From positions 9,395,743 through 9,459,742 of the forward strand of contig NC_088778.1 in assembly GCF_954871325.1 (NCBI RefSeq): 64,000 nt of DNA, written 5' to 3'. Position 1 is the first letter of the stretch. The number at the start of each line of letters is the position of its first letter. Origin of the DNA: Gordionus sp. m RMFG-2023 (Eukaryota; Nematomorpha; Gordioida; Chordodea; Parachordodidae). The position numbers and the translations under genes were made by a program. Shown here piece after piece: positions 11,240 to 23,589 of the stretch. The notes beneath the pieces are model-generated. The model searched no databases. It was not told the DNA's origin and worked only from the letters and a program-made list of their open reading frames with translations.

Positions 11240-13480
11240 CCTTCAGACCAGGTTCAATCCATTAAAACTAAGACTAAATACTTAGAGTAGGAATAAATTT
11301 AAAGCTTTTACTTGATAATATCAATATGTCATATGCGTAGCCAGGGGGGGGGGGCAAGGGGAAATTCCCCCTCCCCCTTCAGAAATTTATCACTTTTTGT
11401 AAATATCATTTTTAGCTAATAAAAAATATCCCCCTTAGTCCTCCCCCTACTCCCTGACCCTCAAATATGTATGCATATATCTTAAATAATAATTTGAAAG
11501 AAAGAATGTAAAAGTTGATATTTTTTTATAAAACTATTCATCATAATTTATAGATTTTTGGGAAAATAAATTTATAAATATATAAAATGAACCAAAAATG
11601 TTTTTTAATAATTGGAATATAAGCCAAAGATAAGTCTTAAGATAGAAGTGAAATGTATTATAATTATTAATAATAGATCCATAAAATTACTAAATAATAT
11701 AATATATCAAATATAATTTTTTATAAACTGAGTAATTTTAATTTATTTATCATAATAAAAGTAAAATATAATTATAAAACTATTGATAAAATTAAATCAT
11801 AAATTAAAAAAATATTAAAGCACAATACAAACAGTGGAATATTATATGTCGTAGATTTACATTATATCTAATTATCAAATGACAATCAAGTAATTTTTAC
11901 CAATATAGCGAATTATATATTTTACAGAAAACTATAAAATATTGATAAGGACATCAGAAAATATCTTAAGACATTGTATAATGAATAATATGAAGATTAA
12001 ATTTTAATATCATTTTTACTTAAAATAAATAGATGGCGTTAAATAATTGAATGCAAATTGTTGCTATATTTAATATCAAGAGCATTGATTAGTAAAATTT
12101 GTTAAATTATCAACTGTAATATATTCTCTAACTGTCAAAAATGTCTATAAAAGTGGAATTTTACCTAGTATTTTATAATTAATTCTATATAATAGAGTAA
12201 AATCAACTATATGTCTATTTACTTTTTAAAAATAAATTTCTTATAATTGTTTGGAATAAATTATTACCATGCTCTTATATTAAGGTATATACAATACAAG
12301 TAATTTATTATATTTTTCTTTTATATACATTTCATATTTGTTCCAGGCTTATTTTTTTTATTAAAATTTGTAAAAATATTTAATGACTATATAGACTAAA
12401 GTAACCCTGCCGAAGGCCGGGGAAAAGCGGGCCGAAGGCTCGCCCAAAAGGGGGTCTGGGGGCGAAGCACTCCAGTAATTTTATAATCCCCCCACTATGA
12501 AAATCCTGGCTACGCCTATGCAATATGTTAAATTTGTAGATCCTTTATACATAATATTTAATATTAAAATAAATTCCCAGGTAAAGTACAAAGTCATAAT
12601 AATTTTGAAAAATTCATCCAAGCATAATGAAAGATCATAATAATTTTGGTAGTTGAGAACTGAAATAAAACATTTAAATAATCATAATGAATTTAAAAAT
12701 ACAATAAAAATCAGATTTTCAAGAACCTTGGTTTTTTGATCAGGCCGAGACCAGGCCTGCAAAATAATTTGTTTTAGGCCAATGTCTGACCCATAGTTAA
12801 TAATAAAAAAATTATCAAACATCCAAGCTCATAATTTTCCCCAAGCCCAGCCCAATATTATTTATAAAAATATTTTCAAAGTCCAGTACAACTCATAATA
12901 ATTTTATACAAATTTATCTCAAGCCTGGCCAACCCATAGTAATTTTCAAAATTTTTTCCCAAACCTTGAGATAGGTAAATCTCTAATAACCATATCTATT
13001 TTTATTCTATCTTACCCAGCTCACCCCTACTTTAGACCAAGGCCAAACCATTTAGACTAAGAGTGAATACTATTTTTTTGAGTTAAAATAATATTTAAAT
13101 TAGCTTTTAGTGAGGGCCATATAAATATTCTGTGTTAAATATTACACCTATGCCTAATATTAAAAAAAATTCCCAAGCCAGGTCCAACACTTGGGGAAAT
13201 TTTCTCAAACCTGCCAAAGACCATAATAATTTTGGTAGTTGAGAACTGAAATAAAATATATAAAAAGTCACAATACATTTAAAAATACAATCAAAATATG
13301 AAAGTTGCATGGGCCTTGGTTTTTGATCAGGCCTGGCCATGTCTTTAAAAAAAATTTTCAAGCCAATTTCTAGCCCATATTTAAAATTAAAAAATTTTTT
13401 GAAAAATGTTTAGCAAGCTACGTCCAAGTCCAAATTAATTGTGAAAAATATTTTCCAAGCCCAGAAAAACTGGGAATAAT
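11240..13480. repeat. Two-copy direct repeat, period about 590 bp, copy 1 split by an insertion
   Basis: Copy 1 is 11240-11329 plus 12521-13000; copy 2 is about 13030-13480. Shared landmarks, in order, are gacca/gaccaa (11246; 13034), aaattccca, and the block taattttggtagttgagaac (about 12641; 13227). Distances agree at 586-589 bp once the insertion and its duplicated 8 bp are removed. Both contain aggcc/caggcct words seen elsewhere as dispersed repeats. No coding content is seen. Confidence 0.8.
11330..12520. mobile_element. hAT-type non-autonomous element with perfect 8-bp target duplication
   Basis: The ends are CATATGCGTAGCCAGG (left) and, read inward on the other strand, CATAGGCGTAGCCAGG (right), 15 of 16 identical. 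It is flanked on both sides by caatatgt (11322-11329; 12521-12528). It holds no recognisable transposase, and the interior is AT-rich. G/C-rich patches lie near both ends (G11 at 11342; inverted gccgaaggc words at 12411-12450). Copy 2 of the surrounding direct repeat lacks the element, giving a natural empty site. Confidence 0.85.
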
Positions 13481-15336
13481 TAATTTTTTCTTGGTTCCTG
13501 AAAAATATAAGAGGTTTATAAGAATTAAATCTGTCTAATATGTATATGTATTTAATTGGGAAAATTTTTCAATTATCATCAAATGAAGGGGAAATATCTG
13601 ATTTACCTATCATTATATGAAATTCATAAATACACATTAAAGTACCATGCTGAAAATATGTTCATCCTAATTTAAATTTTAAACAAACCACCACCTTTCC
13701 GAATGATTTATTATTTAGTTACAAATTATAAAATTAAATTTAAGAAATTGATATTAAATTACAATAGAAAAAATAAAAAGATATTTTACTACAATCCTAG
13801 TCAAATTATATATAAGTAAAACAAAAATGTTATACATTTCATCAAAAATGTTATAATATATGAATAACATACATTCTTCAATTATGAAGTTATGAGAAAA
13901 TATACACTATATTATAATAGATTGAATTATTTAATGGTAATTGAAGTATTAGTAAGTTGACAATTTTTACAAAATTATTTAATTCTTCAAAATATTACAC
14001 TGCTAATAATCTCTGCAATTTCTCTTGGAATATCTGGCAATTTTCTCTTACACCATACAATAAATACATTACAATAACTCAGATCGTAACATTAAAAGGT
14101 GCTGGAAAATAAGGATCTACTATATGTCAAACAATATATATGGTTAAAAGAAAATATTGATGATATTACCAAATATTCTGACTCAATTTTAAAATTGACA
14201 GATAAATGTAAAATATTAAAGGCATAAATATAAAATAGTTTTTTATTTTAGGAATCTAAAATTGACAGTATTATTTTATAAATGTATATAAAATTAACTG
14301 CATCATACCTTAATGAATTTGCTATCCCTATGTCAAATGATTCTGTATAATATGTTACTATTATTTGTTATTTATTATTGAATAATAGCTAGATCATGAT
14401 AATGCCAACAAAGAAAATGAAAACCTTATAGTTATTAATATAAATATTCCTATTCCTACTCTTAAAAGATATTATATTATTTCTATTATAATTTTATTAT
14501 ATAACTCAAATATAATAATTTATATATATTTTATGGAAAAATTATCGTTCAAAATAAAAGTTATTATTAGTTTTCCAACTGTTTATTAAATATTGATACA
14601 ATTATTTACAACATATATTTATTTATTAAGTATATAAATAATATTTAAATATAACCATTATCAAATAATAAGTTCATATAAAGTTTAATAACTAAAAGGT
14701 AATATATAATAATAAATACAATTAAATATTTACATATCTTTTAATAAATAACTAATAATTGAATCATATCAAACATTTTGAATATTTTAAATTTTTTAAA
14801 ACTTAAATGTGTCCAAAATGTTGTTATTAATGTGAAAATTTTAAGGATTTCTTTAAACCATTTTGGACGCAGCTTAAAATAAAATCTTAGTTAATTATTA
14901 TTCAATAAATTTTTTGGATTTAAAGAAAAGTTATTTGGAGAATAGAATAAGATTTCTTAAAATTATAAAAATAAAATTTGGTATCTATTCTATCTCCAGT
15001 TTTGGAATAATAATAAAAATGATTATTTTAGAAAGGAACTATTAAATATACACATGAATTTCATATAAAACCTACACTTATCATAAAAAAATATTTAAAT
15101 GCTTTTTTTTATATTCAGCCAATAGTCATATCCACTAACAGCAATTTTTCACAGTCTACAAATTTTTTAATATAACAAACGAAAATCGCGAATACTTAAC
15201 TTTAACTAGAAATTTTTAAACAAATTATACTTGTTTTTTAGGTACATATTTATTATTAAATTAAGCTCTTTTTAGAGCTTTCGATACTATGTATTTTTTT
15301 TTATTTAGTAATTTACATATTTTTTGTTATAATATT
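13481..15336. other. AT-rich intergenic stretch
   Basis: No exon, RNA gene or structured element was recognised. The base composition is extremely AT-rich throughout. Confidence 0.55.
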
Positions 15337-15341
15337 CTAAT

Positions 15342-15626
15342 TGTTGTAGTAAATAAATAAATACTATTTTTTTTGTATTTTTTTAAAGAAATATATCGAT
15401 TTTATTGGTATGTTTATATGTGAAAAGAAAGAAAAAATAAGGTCATTGATTTTTTTTTTGATATATTTTTTTTTGGTAGTTCGCGAGATAAATATATGTA
15501 ATTTTATATATTCGATATACATTATATGTTTTTGGAATTGATTAATAAAGGAATAAAAAAAAATATTTTTGTAATCTCTACCGTTTGATTTAAGGAAATA
15601 TAAAATATTAAAATCAAATCTCTACA
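15342..15626 (+). repeat. 5' LTR
   Basis: It matches the 3' LTR closely from TGTTGTAG through ggtagttcgcgagataaat and gtaatctctaccgtttgatt. The inner edge is uncertain by about 20 bases because of a ctacag repeat. Confidence 0.85.
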
Positions 15627-18600
15627 GTTTCTACAGTTTGGTGCCGTTCATAATTAAAGATACCTGGCGGAACACCATTGTATAACATATTGTATAGATT
15701 AACGGCCAAAAAGTATTAAAAAAAACAAATTCGAAAAAAAAGGTAAAAATATTTATTTAGATATATTTAAATAAATTGTTTTTTATTTATATTGATAATT
15801 ATAGCTTTATGTTTTATTTTTTCTTTTAAAATAGTTAAAAATTTTTTAGTAAAAGTACTGATAAGTCTATTTTAATATAAAAAATTGAAAGAAAAAGAAA
15901 AACAGTTAAAACACATTTAAATAAAAAAAAAATTTTTTTTGATTAAATGTGGAATAAAAAAATTATTACCGCGAAAAATTATTTTGAATTCAAAGAATTG
16001 AGACAAGGAGAGATGTATGTAAGTTTAATGGTAATAATAGTGTTATGGATGGGGGGATATTTATGGTATAAAAGAAATAGAAATAAAGAAGCGAATAGAA
16101 TAAGGTATTTAAAACTAATTGAACAGGAAAATAAAGAAATGGAAATTGAAAATAAAAAAAAAGAAAAATGAAATTGAAAAAATAGAACAAAAAAAAAGGG
16201 AAATTGAAATTGAAAATAAAAAAAAAGAAAATGAAGAAATTGAAAGAATGGAACAAGAAAAAAAATTATAGAATTTGAAAAGTTGAAAATGGAAATGACA
16301 GAAATTAAAAGAATAGAACAAGAAAAAAAAGAAATAGAAATTGAAAATAAGAAAAAAGAATATGAAATGGAAATTGAAAGAAAAGAAGAAAATAAAATTG
16401 AAAAGAGAAATGAAAATAGAATGGGAAGCGGAAAGGAAGAAAATAGAAGAAATAGCCATAAAGGAAAGAGAAGAAAAGGAAAAGATTGAATTAAAGAAAA
16501 AAGAAGAGGAAATACAGAAAATAGAAATGGCAGAAATGAAAATAAAAATAAAGGAGTTGGAGGAGAAAATTGTAAATAAAAGAATAGAACAAAATTATAA
16601 AAGTCAAAAAGAATGTTATAATTGTGGAAAAGTTGGGCATTTAAGCAGAGATTGTAATGCAAAAATAAATCAAGAAAGATTACCGAAAATGTGTAAAAGA
16701 TGTGGAAATAAGGGGCATAATGCGGAGGAATGTTACGTTCCGGCGTACAAATTAATAAATGAAGATCAAAAACAGTGTGAAAATGGTGGAAATTTAGGGC
16801 ATAATAAAGATAGTGGTTATAAAAATGAACCAGATAGTTCCAAGGCGTTTCCAGTGGTGAAATATGTAGGAAATGAACAGAGAAATACATTTAAAAGAAT
16901 TGATAAAGAGTATATAACTTGTTATATAGTAGAAGTATTGGTCATTATGCAAAGGATTGTACCGTAGAATGACTGTATGATAGTAAAGTAAATATACCAG
17001 GAGGAGTGTCATCAAAAGAAAAGATGGATCATGAAGTAAATTTAATAAAGGATAATGAACTAAAATTAAAAAAAAAGAATAAATAAAAATGAAAATGAAA
17101 ATTGTGAATTTTATGAAAATATATTAGAGAATTTAAAGCAGGAAAATCAAATATGTGATTTACCTATATTTAATTTGAAGGATAGTGGGAATTATGATCA
17201 ATGTCCATGGGTTAAAATTGATATAGAGAATAAAGAAATATGGATGTTATTAGACACAGGAGCAACAATTTCAGTAATGGGATATGATGAATTTCGTAAA
17301 ATATGGCCGGATAAATTTATAATTAAAGATAGAATGATAGTAAGACAGTTAAATGGATCTGAAGTTGTGGTGTTGGGAAGGGTAAATTTAACGGTTTTTA
17401 TAAATGAAGAAATAATATATTTGGATTTGTGGATATTAAAAGAAAAAATTGGCGCTATTATAGGATGGTCTTGGATATCAAATTTTGGGTTAGAAAATAA
17501 TTTTTGGTATATGTTTCAAGAAAAAAATAAAAATGAGGAAAGGATTAGAATACCAAAGATGGCTACGAAAGAAAGGGGTATCAAAATGAAAAATAAAAAA
17601 AAAGAGAATGTGATTATTGAGAAAGTTGAAGTGTAAAAAGTAAAATTTAATAAGCTGGAAATTTGTGATAATATAAAAAAAGAAATATTAGAGAATAATA
17701 TAATGAAACTGAATAAAATTAAAAATTTAGTAAGTAATGTCAAAGAACAAAGTGAGGAATTTGAAAATATGATAATTGGTGATCTGGAAATTAGTGATAA
17801 TATAGAAAAGGGAATTTTAGAGGATAAAATAATGAAAAGGGATAAATTTAAAAATTTAGTAAGTAATTTAGAAAAAGTTCAGGAAAATGTTGAAGTTTTT
17901 AAGGATGAAATATTGCAGGAGGAACCTGATGTTTCAGTTAGGAATAGTGAATTAAATATAATAAATAATCAGGAATTTGAGAAATTTATTGATTTAAAAA
18001 CGATAATAATTTAGTGAATACAGAAATTGTTAATTTGGTGGAGATTTGTGGTAAGGAATTGATTTTGGAAGAAGAAAATAAAGGAGTTTCAGAGGAATGG
18101 AAAGTAAAAAAAGGTTATGTGAATGAAGAGGAAATATATAAGGATTCAAATTTAGAGAGAGAGAAAATACCTGTATCGCAAAAATTTCCGGTGAAATTGG
18201 TGAGAAAAAAAATTGATGAGAATGTAATAACAGAAATTGATGAAAGTCATAATTTAAAAATTTTAAAAGAGTCCGTTAAGGATTTAGTAAATAAATATAA
18301 AGAGATTTTTAGTGAAGAATTAGGTTGTTTAATAGATTATGAAGTAGATATACGTTTGAAGGAAGGATATATTCCACAGTATTGTGCTGTACGTAGAGTG
18401 CCTTTTGAATGGAGAGCAAAAATGGAAAAAGAATTAGATAAGTGGTTAAGAGATGGGATAATTTGTCCGATTGGATATAGCGAATGGGCAACTCCATTAG
18501 TTCCTATAAGGAAAGCGAATGGCAAGTTGAGAATTTGTGCGGATTTCAGAGTAACTTTAAATCCATGGGTTGTGGAAATAAAGTATCCGTTACAGAGAAT

Positions 18601-20249
18601 TTAAGAAATTTTAGCGAATTTGAAAGGGGCGAAGTATTTTTCAAAAATTGATTTTTCATGTGTGTATTTACAGTTACATATGAAAGAATCTACGAGGAAA
18701 TTGTTAACCATAACGACGTTTAAAGGATTGTTTACGTTTTGTAGATTGCCATTTGGACTAAGTGTTTCAGCACCGATTTTTCAAAGGACAATGGCTGCTG
18801 TTTTTCAAGGGTTAGAAGGTGTTTTTTATTATATGGATGACGTATTGATTACGGGAATAACGGTAGAACAACATAATCAAAGGTTAGAAGAGGTGAATGA
18901 GTAAAAAATGGGAAAAGGGAATAGTTATAGAGAATGTAGGAAATAAAGTATTAAAAGTTAGATTGGAAGACCATAGTGAGGTTACGAGACATAGAAATCA
19001 GTTAAGAGTACGAGTATAATGGAATAATAATATGTAAAAAAAAAAATTGGTAATTGGAATAATAATATGTGTAAAAAATTGGTATATCGAATAGAAAATT
19101 TAAAAAAAAAAAAATTCAAAAAAAAATAAAATAAATAAATAAAAAAGTTTTTGGGAGAATTTGGACCTAATAGGGCAGCCAATCTTAATTTGTGGACCGT
19201 TAATGTAAATATATATATATAAAGTGGGTAGAAAATAAATGAAATCGGTAGAAAAATCAAATGCTTGAGGGTTCAAGTGGCCATAGGAATATCGCTAAAG
19301 AATTAGATAGGTAATGTATTACACGCGGTATATTTGTGAAATTATTTAAAGAATTCAATTTAGGAGAGAATTGGTAAAAGGAAAAATAATAATAAAGATT
19401 GAAAATAGCATAAAGAGATAATTAATTAGAGGAGTATAGAGTTGTAAAAAATTAAATAGGAATTTGTGATAGTTAAAGAATAAAAAAAAGAGATATGTAA
19501 TTTAAAAATAGTAAAAAGGGGGAATTTTATTTTTACTTTGGCAATTGAGGTTAAAAGGAGAAGAAAAAAGAAAACAACTGGTAGGGTAGCATGTAAACTC
19601 TTTGATAAAATTATATGTAAATTGTTTGATTTTTTTAAAAAAAAGAAGAATATTGTGTTATGTTTTCGAGTTAAGTAGGTTTGGTATGTAAATTGTTTTG
19701 ATGGTTAAAGAAAAAGAGAAAGTTGTGTATATTTGTTTTTGAATTGAATGTGTTATAATAATAATAGTAATTATTATTTTTATTTGTGGTGAAAGGAAAA
19801 AGAATAAAGAAATTAGGGGTAGTGTCCATTTTAAATAATTTGTGTTGTAATTTTTTTTTTTTTAAATCAAGAGGTAAAAAAAAGGGAAATATTAAAAAAA
19901 AAATATATATATATATATTCGGCCATGGAAATCTTATACATGGCCGAATATATATATATATTCGGCCATGGAAACCTTATACATAAAAACGAATCGAAAT
20001 ATGCTACGAATAAATTCATTAGAGATGGCCAATCCTTTATCAATGAAATGGCATGATGCCTAGATAGAACAGCAAACTGGAGAGGGAGCTCCACCGTTAA
20101 TTTCGATTGGTCCTACGTCCTTACAAGGAAGAACCTCTCAACATGCAAATTTCATGACTAGTCCGGTGCATACGTCATTGCAAGGAAGAACTTCTCAACA
20201 TGCAAATTTCATGACTGGTCCGGTGGCCATACAAGCGAGATAGACCGGA

Positions 20250-20660
20250 ATGAGGGAAGTAAATTTGAATTGTTTCAACTCTGGGGGAAGGGGGCACAAG
20301 GCCCGGGAGTGCGCTAGCGGATCGAGCAATTTGTGTACCTTCAATCAGGGAATCCATCGTTGGGCAGGAGGGCAGCCCCGAAGTGTGTTCGAGGAATCAA
20401 GATCGTTTGCAAGAGAAGCGGAGGAGTTTGCGGAAAGGCAAGAGTTATTCAAATTTCGGAGGGCTGCTGAGATCGAGAAAATGAAGGAAGTCTCAAGTGA
20501 ACGAAATTCGAATTTAGCTGCACAGTTAGAAAAAATGAAAGGAATTCCCCATGGAGGAAATTCGAATGTTGCGGTAAATAAAAGTGTTAATGCTAATGGG
20601 ACTGAAGTTAAAATGAGTGATTCCTTAGAGGATTTACTCATTAATACTCAAGTGCCATGA
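20250..20660 (+). other. Extra zinc-knuckle frame inside the LTR element
   Basis: This is a 136-codon open frame with a C-x2-x-GH-x-C-like knuckle near its start and a charged, probably coiled-coil middle. Its base composition is clearly less AT-rich than the gag/pol part of the same element. Just upstream, about 20110-20225, two copies of a roughly 62-bp unit lie in tandem. It may be an accessory part or a piece of a second element; it is treated here as a fossil part. Confidence 0.5.
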
Positions 20661-20782
20661 GTTTTTTTTTTTGTTAATGATGTGAATTTTTTTTAATGAT
20701 GTGAATTTTTATAAATTTGGTTATATGGATTAGCAATCATTTTTAGCATGTACCCTGGAGTTTATCCTTAGAAGGGGGTACA

Positions 20783-21100
20783 TGTTGTAGTAAATAAATA
20801 AATATATTTTTTTAAAGAAATATAGCGATTTTATTGGTATGTTTATATGTGAAAAGAAAGAAAAATGAGGTCATTGATTTTTTTTTGATATATCTTTTTT
20901 TTGGTAGTTCGCGAGATAAATATATGTAATTTTATATATTCGATATACATTATATATTTTTGGAATTGATTAATAAAGGAATAAAAAAAAATATTTTTGT
21001 AATCTCTACCGTTTGATTTAAGGAAATATAAAATATTAGTAATCGCCACAGTTTGATTTAAAGAAATAAAATTATAGTATCTTAAAATCAAATCGCTGCA
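20783..21100 (+). repeat. 3' LTR
   Basis: It starts TGTTGTAG and ends CTGCA, followed by the target duplication ctaat. It ends 158 bp before the start codon of the YIPF1/2-like gene. Confidence 0.88.
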
Positions 21101-21258
21101 CTAATCATTTTTTTAAATAAATAAAAAGTATCAAATCAAAAAAAATAAAAATTGCATATAAGTCAAGGATTAGCTCTGGAAAGAATGGTTATGTTTTATC
21201 ATTCATATTGCCACATGACATTTAAAAAAAATTATTAAAATTTTTTGTTCCAATAAGA

Positions 21259-21292
21259 ATGAATGAAAAGGATAATTTATTGCAGTTTCAGG
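21259..21292 (+). CDS. YIPF1/2: YIPF1/2-like exon 1
   Basis: It encodes MNEKDNLLQFQ and the first base of Asp. The donor is gtaaca. Confidence 0.82.
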
Positions 21293-22735
21293 GTAACAAT
21301 ATTTTTTTTTATCATTTCATTGGTTATATTTTAGATTATAATGCTGAAGATATAGCTGAAAACTCATCTATGACATATCCTAATCAACAAATCAATGATT
21401 ATGAAATGAATGTAATATACTAAATCTTTTATGTTTTATACATATTTATCTAGAAATCTGATGCAACTATAACTGCAGCAAATTTTTTGAAATTTGATTT
21501 CTATAAAAAGTTTTTTCAAATTGAATCAGAGGATGTTATTAGTAGAATAAAGTTCTCATTATTGCCATTACCAAAAAATTTTCATTTAGAAAACATTAAG
21601 TCAAACCCAGACTTGTATGGTAATTATCATTTTAAAACTTGCAAGTCATTTTAATATTCTTATGCACTTAATATTTTTATCTCAAAAATATAAAAATTAT
21701 TTATTAGATTGAGTTTCACATATTTGTTTTAATTTATAATTGAAAATGATCAAAATTATATAAATCTAGACTTTTATTGTTTAAGAAATTTACTCTATTA
21801 AAATTAAACTTGACATAGATTTTTAATCTAGACATATACGCAGTGAGGGGGTGGGATCATCTTGCCATTTGTATTATCTATCTTGACCACCTCATAGTTT
21901 CCAAGCAAAAGCATGCTAAAACCTCAGATGTTAATTACAGTTTATGTATTTTGAGATCAATGTGCTAAAATATTTTGAGGTACACCAAATTATCATTACA
22001 TGATCAAGCTGTGGGGTTCATTTAAAAAAATACACATTATAAAGACACAATTTTATAATTTAATTTTAAAATAATTATATTTTATATTTATCAAGGTCCC
22101 ATTTGGATATGCATCACTTTGATAATATCGTTATCTATTTTCGAAAATATTGGTAATTTTATAAAATTTTATGGACATCATGGAAATGGGTGGGTTTCCG
22201 ATTTTGGAAAAAGTAGTTTTATTTATTATTATTAGATTCTTTTTTAAAAATTTTTCTCCAATAGTACCAAGTGCTGGCCTGGCAATTTTAATATATGCCT
22301 GGGTCATACCCTCATTACTTTATGTATATGTAAAGTTGAAGAATAAGTCTATTAGTTTAGGATATTCAGAACTATTATGTCTGTATGGATATTCCTTAGC
22401 CATATTCATTCCTACAACCGTAAAAGATATTATTATTTATTTAGTTTAATAGCCCTTTAATTTGTATTCCTATATATTACTCATTCAATACCTTTAATAT
22501 TTAATTTAATTTAAAAAAATAGTTTGTTTGTGTGGTGAATAAGAGTTGGTTACAATGGATTGTTCTGATTTTATCTGGGGCTGTATCATTTGTCATGGTA
22601 GCACAATCCATATGGCCAACTTTGACTGACATCAAAAAGATTTACAATTTAATTCTATTTTCTATAATACTTACTTGCCAGATTCTATTTGTTTTCGTAC
22701 TCAAAGTATATATTAAAAAATTTAATTTTATATAA
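21259..22735 (+). CDS. YIPF1/2: YIPF1/YIPF2-like Yip1-domain Golgi membrane protein
   Basis: The gene is complete, with six exons: 21259-21292, 21335-21411, 21454-21619, 22096-22212, 22265-22419 and 22523-22735. They sum to 762 nt, 253 residues, all GT-AG and all in phase. Known of the family: five-helix Yip1 proteins of Golgi and trafficking membranes that bind Rab GTPases. Seen here: a polar N-terminus (MNEKDNLLQFQDYN), FYKKFFQIESEDVISRIKFS, LLPLP, SNPDLYGP-W-IC (the family signature), then five hydrophobic segments including AILIYAWVIPSLLYVYV, LCLYGYSLAIFIPTT and WLQWIVLILSGAVSFVMVA. The start ATG was chosen because LQFQDY after it matches YIPF N-termini. Introns are 42, 42, 476, 52 and 103 nt. 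An LTR element ends 158 bp upstream, so its promoter region may have been changed. Length is slightly shorter than vertebrate homologues. Confidence 0.94.
21335..21411 (+). CDS. YIPF1/2: YIPF1/2-like exon 2
   Basis: It encodes (D)YNAEDIAENSSMTYPNQQ and INDYEMN, a polar cytosolic stretch. A 42-nt intron lies on each side. Confidence 0.85.
21454..21619 (+). CDS. YIPF1/2: YIPF1/2-like exon 3
   Basis: It encodes the conserved FYKKFF...ISRIKFSLLPLPKNF and SNPDLY block before the first membrane helix. Confidence 0.94.
22096..22212 (+). CDS. YIPF1/2: YIPF1/2-like exon 4
   Basis: It encodes GPIWICITLIISLSIFENIG, the first membrane segment, and runs to WVSDFGK. Confidence 0.93.
22265..22419 (+). CDS. 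YIPF1/2: YIPF1/2-like exon 5
   Basis: It encodes PSAGLAILIYAWVIPSLLYV and LCLYGYSLAIFIPTT, two membrane segments. Confidence 0.93.
22523..22735 (+). CDS. YIPF1/2: YIPF1/2-like exon 6
   Basis: It encodes FVCVVNKSWLQWIVLILSG to the stop TAA at 22733-22735 and holds the last two membrane segments. Confidence 0.93.
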   Translation, partial: FVCVVNKSWLQWIVLILSGAVSFVMVAQSIWPTLTDIKKIYNLILFSIILTCQILFVFVLKVYIKKFNFI

Positions 22736-22932
22736 TATTATAAATAGCACTTTTTTATAAGCTAAATTGGATGAATACAAAAGTGATATCAGGATATATG
22801 CTTTGCTTTGAAATATACATTTTTTATTATCATATTTATTATTTACTAATATTTTAAATACTTATTATTTTTATTATTTGCTCGAAAATATTTTTTTAAT
22901 ATGATGTATCATTTCTAAATAAATTTATACTC

Positions 22933-22938
22933 AATAAA
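22933..22938 (+). terminator. Poly(A) signal AATAAA
   Basis: The hexamer lies about 200 nt after the YIPF1/2-like stop codon. Confidence 0.5.
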
Positions 22939-22939
22939 T

Positions 22940-23581
22940 TTTTATTCTTGTGGTTATTATTTTTATTGATCAGAAAATAATCGATTATACAGTGAGACTG
23001 AGAAGGATATAATTGCAATGTTTTAGATAAGGATCTTCTCAATATACTAATTAATTATTAAACAATTGCCTTATTTCATTAAGATAGTAAACTATAATTA
23101 ACATTAATTTAACAGAATAAAACTTTATAGATTTTATAAAGATTTTTTTTAATTCTTGATTTCATAATATAAGATTTTTTATTCATAAAAAAAACACATA
23201 AGATTTGGAATTTTAGGTAAAGTTTGATGTAAAATCCTATATGCGATGCATAAAGAATGATTAATTTTTTCTATTACTTCTATTTTTAGCAATCTATTTA
23301 AATCTTCTTCAACTTTTTCTTATGCCAATGGTTCTGGACATGATTTACAAAAAAAAATTTTATATATATATTTGTGCCTTAAAATCTTTAAATAGCCCAA
23401 TTCTTTTGTAAAAAATTGAGGAAATTCATTTTGTATATTAATGTTATTTATTTGTATCTTTCATGTATTTCAGTCATTTTTGGAAATTTAGTTATCCAGT
23501 TTCTTCCAATTATATTTTTTGTATATCCTTATGTAATTATGAGATCTAATTCGCTTTTTATATAGTACTCTACATTATGAC
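22940..23581. other. AT-rich spacer
   Basis: No gene or element was recognised between the YIPF1/2-like 3' end and the next transposon. Confidence 0.55.
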
Positions 23582-23589
23582 CTAATAGT

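Larger units (their letters stand above)
15342..21100 (+). mobile_element. Ty3/gypsy-type LTR retrotransposon, broken
   Basis: The element is bounded by two LTRs starting TGTTGTAGTAAATA and flanked by the 5-bp target duplication ctaat (15337-15341; 21101-21105). A TGGTGCC word just inside the left LTR fits a tRNA primer-binding site. Recognised parts, in plus order: a Lys/Glu-rich gag-like region with CCHC zinc knuckles (about 15950-16960), an aspartic protease with a DTGA motif (about 17170-17640), and a reverse transcriptase with YMDD (about 18300-18900). A second knuckle-bearing, G+C-richer frame lies near 20250-20660. It is a fossil with at least five breaks. The two LTRs are still very alike, so it inserted fairly recently. 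Confidence 0.9.

Noticed and set aside
15979-16890. Long minus-strand open frame of 303 codons
   Set aside because: It is the reverse of a purine-rich gag-like region. The Phe/Ser/Leu-only composition is what the opposite strand of Lys/Glu-rich coding DNA gives.
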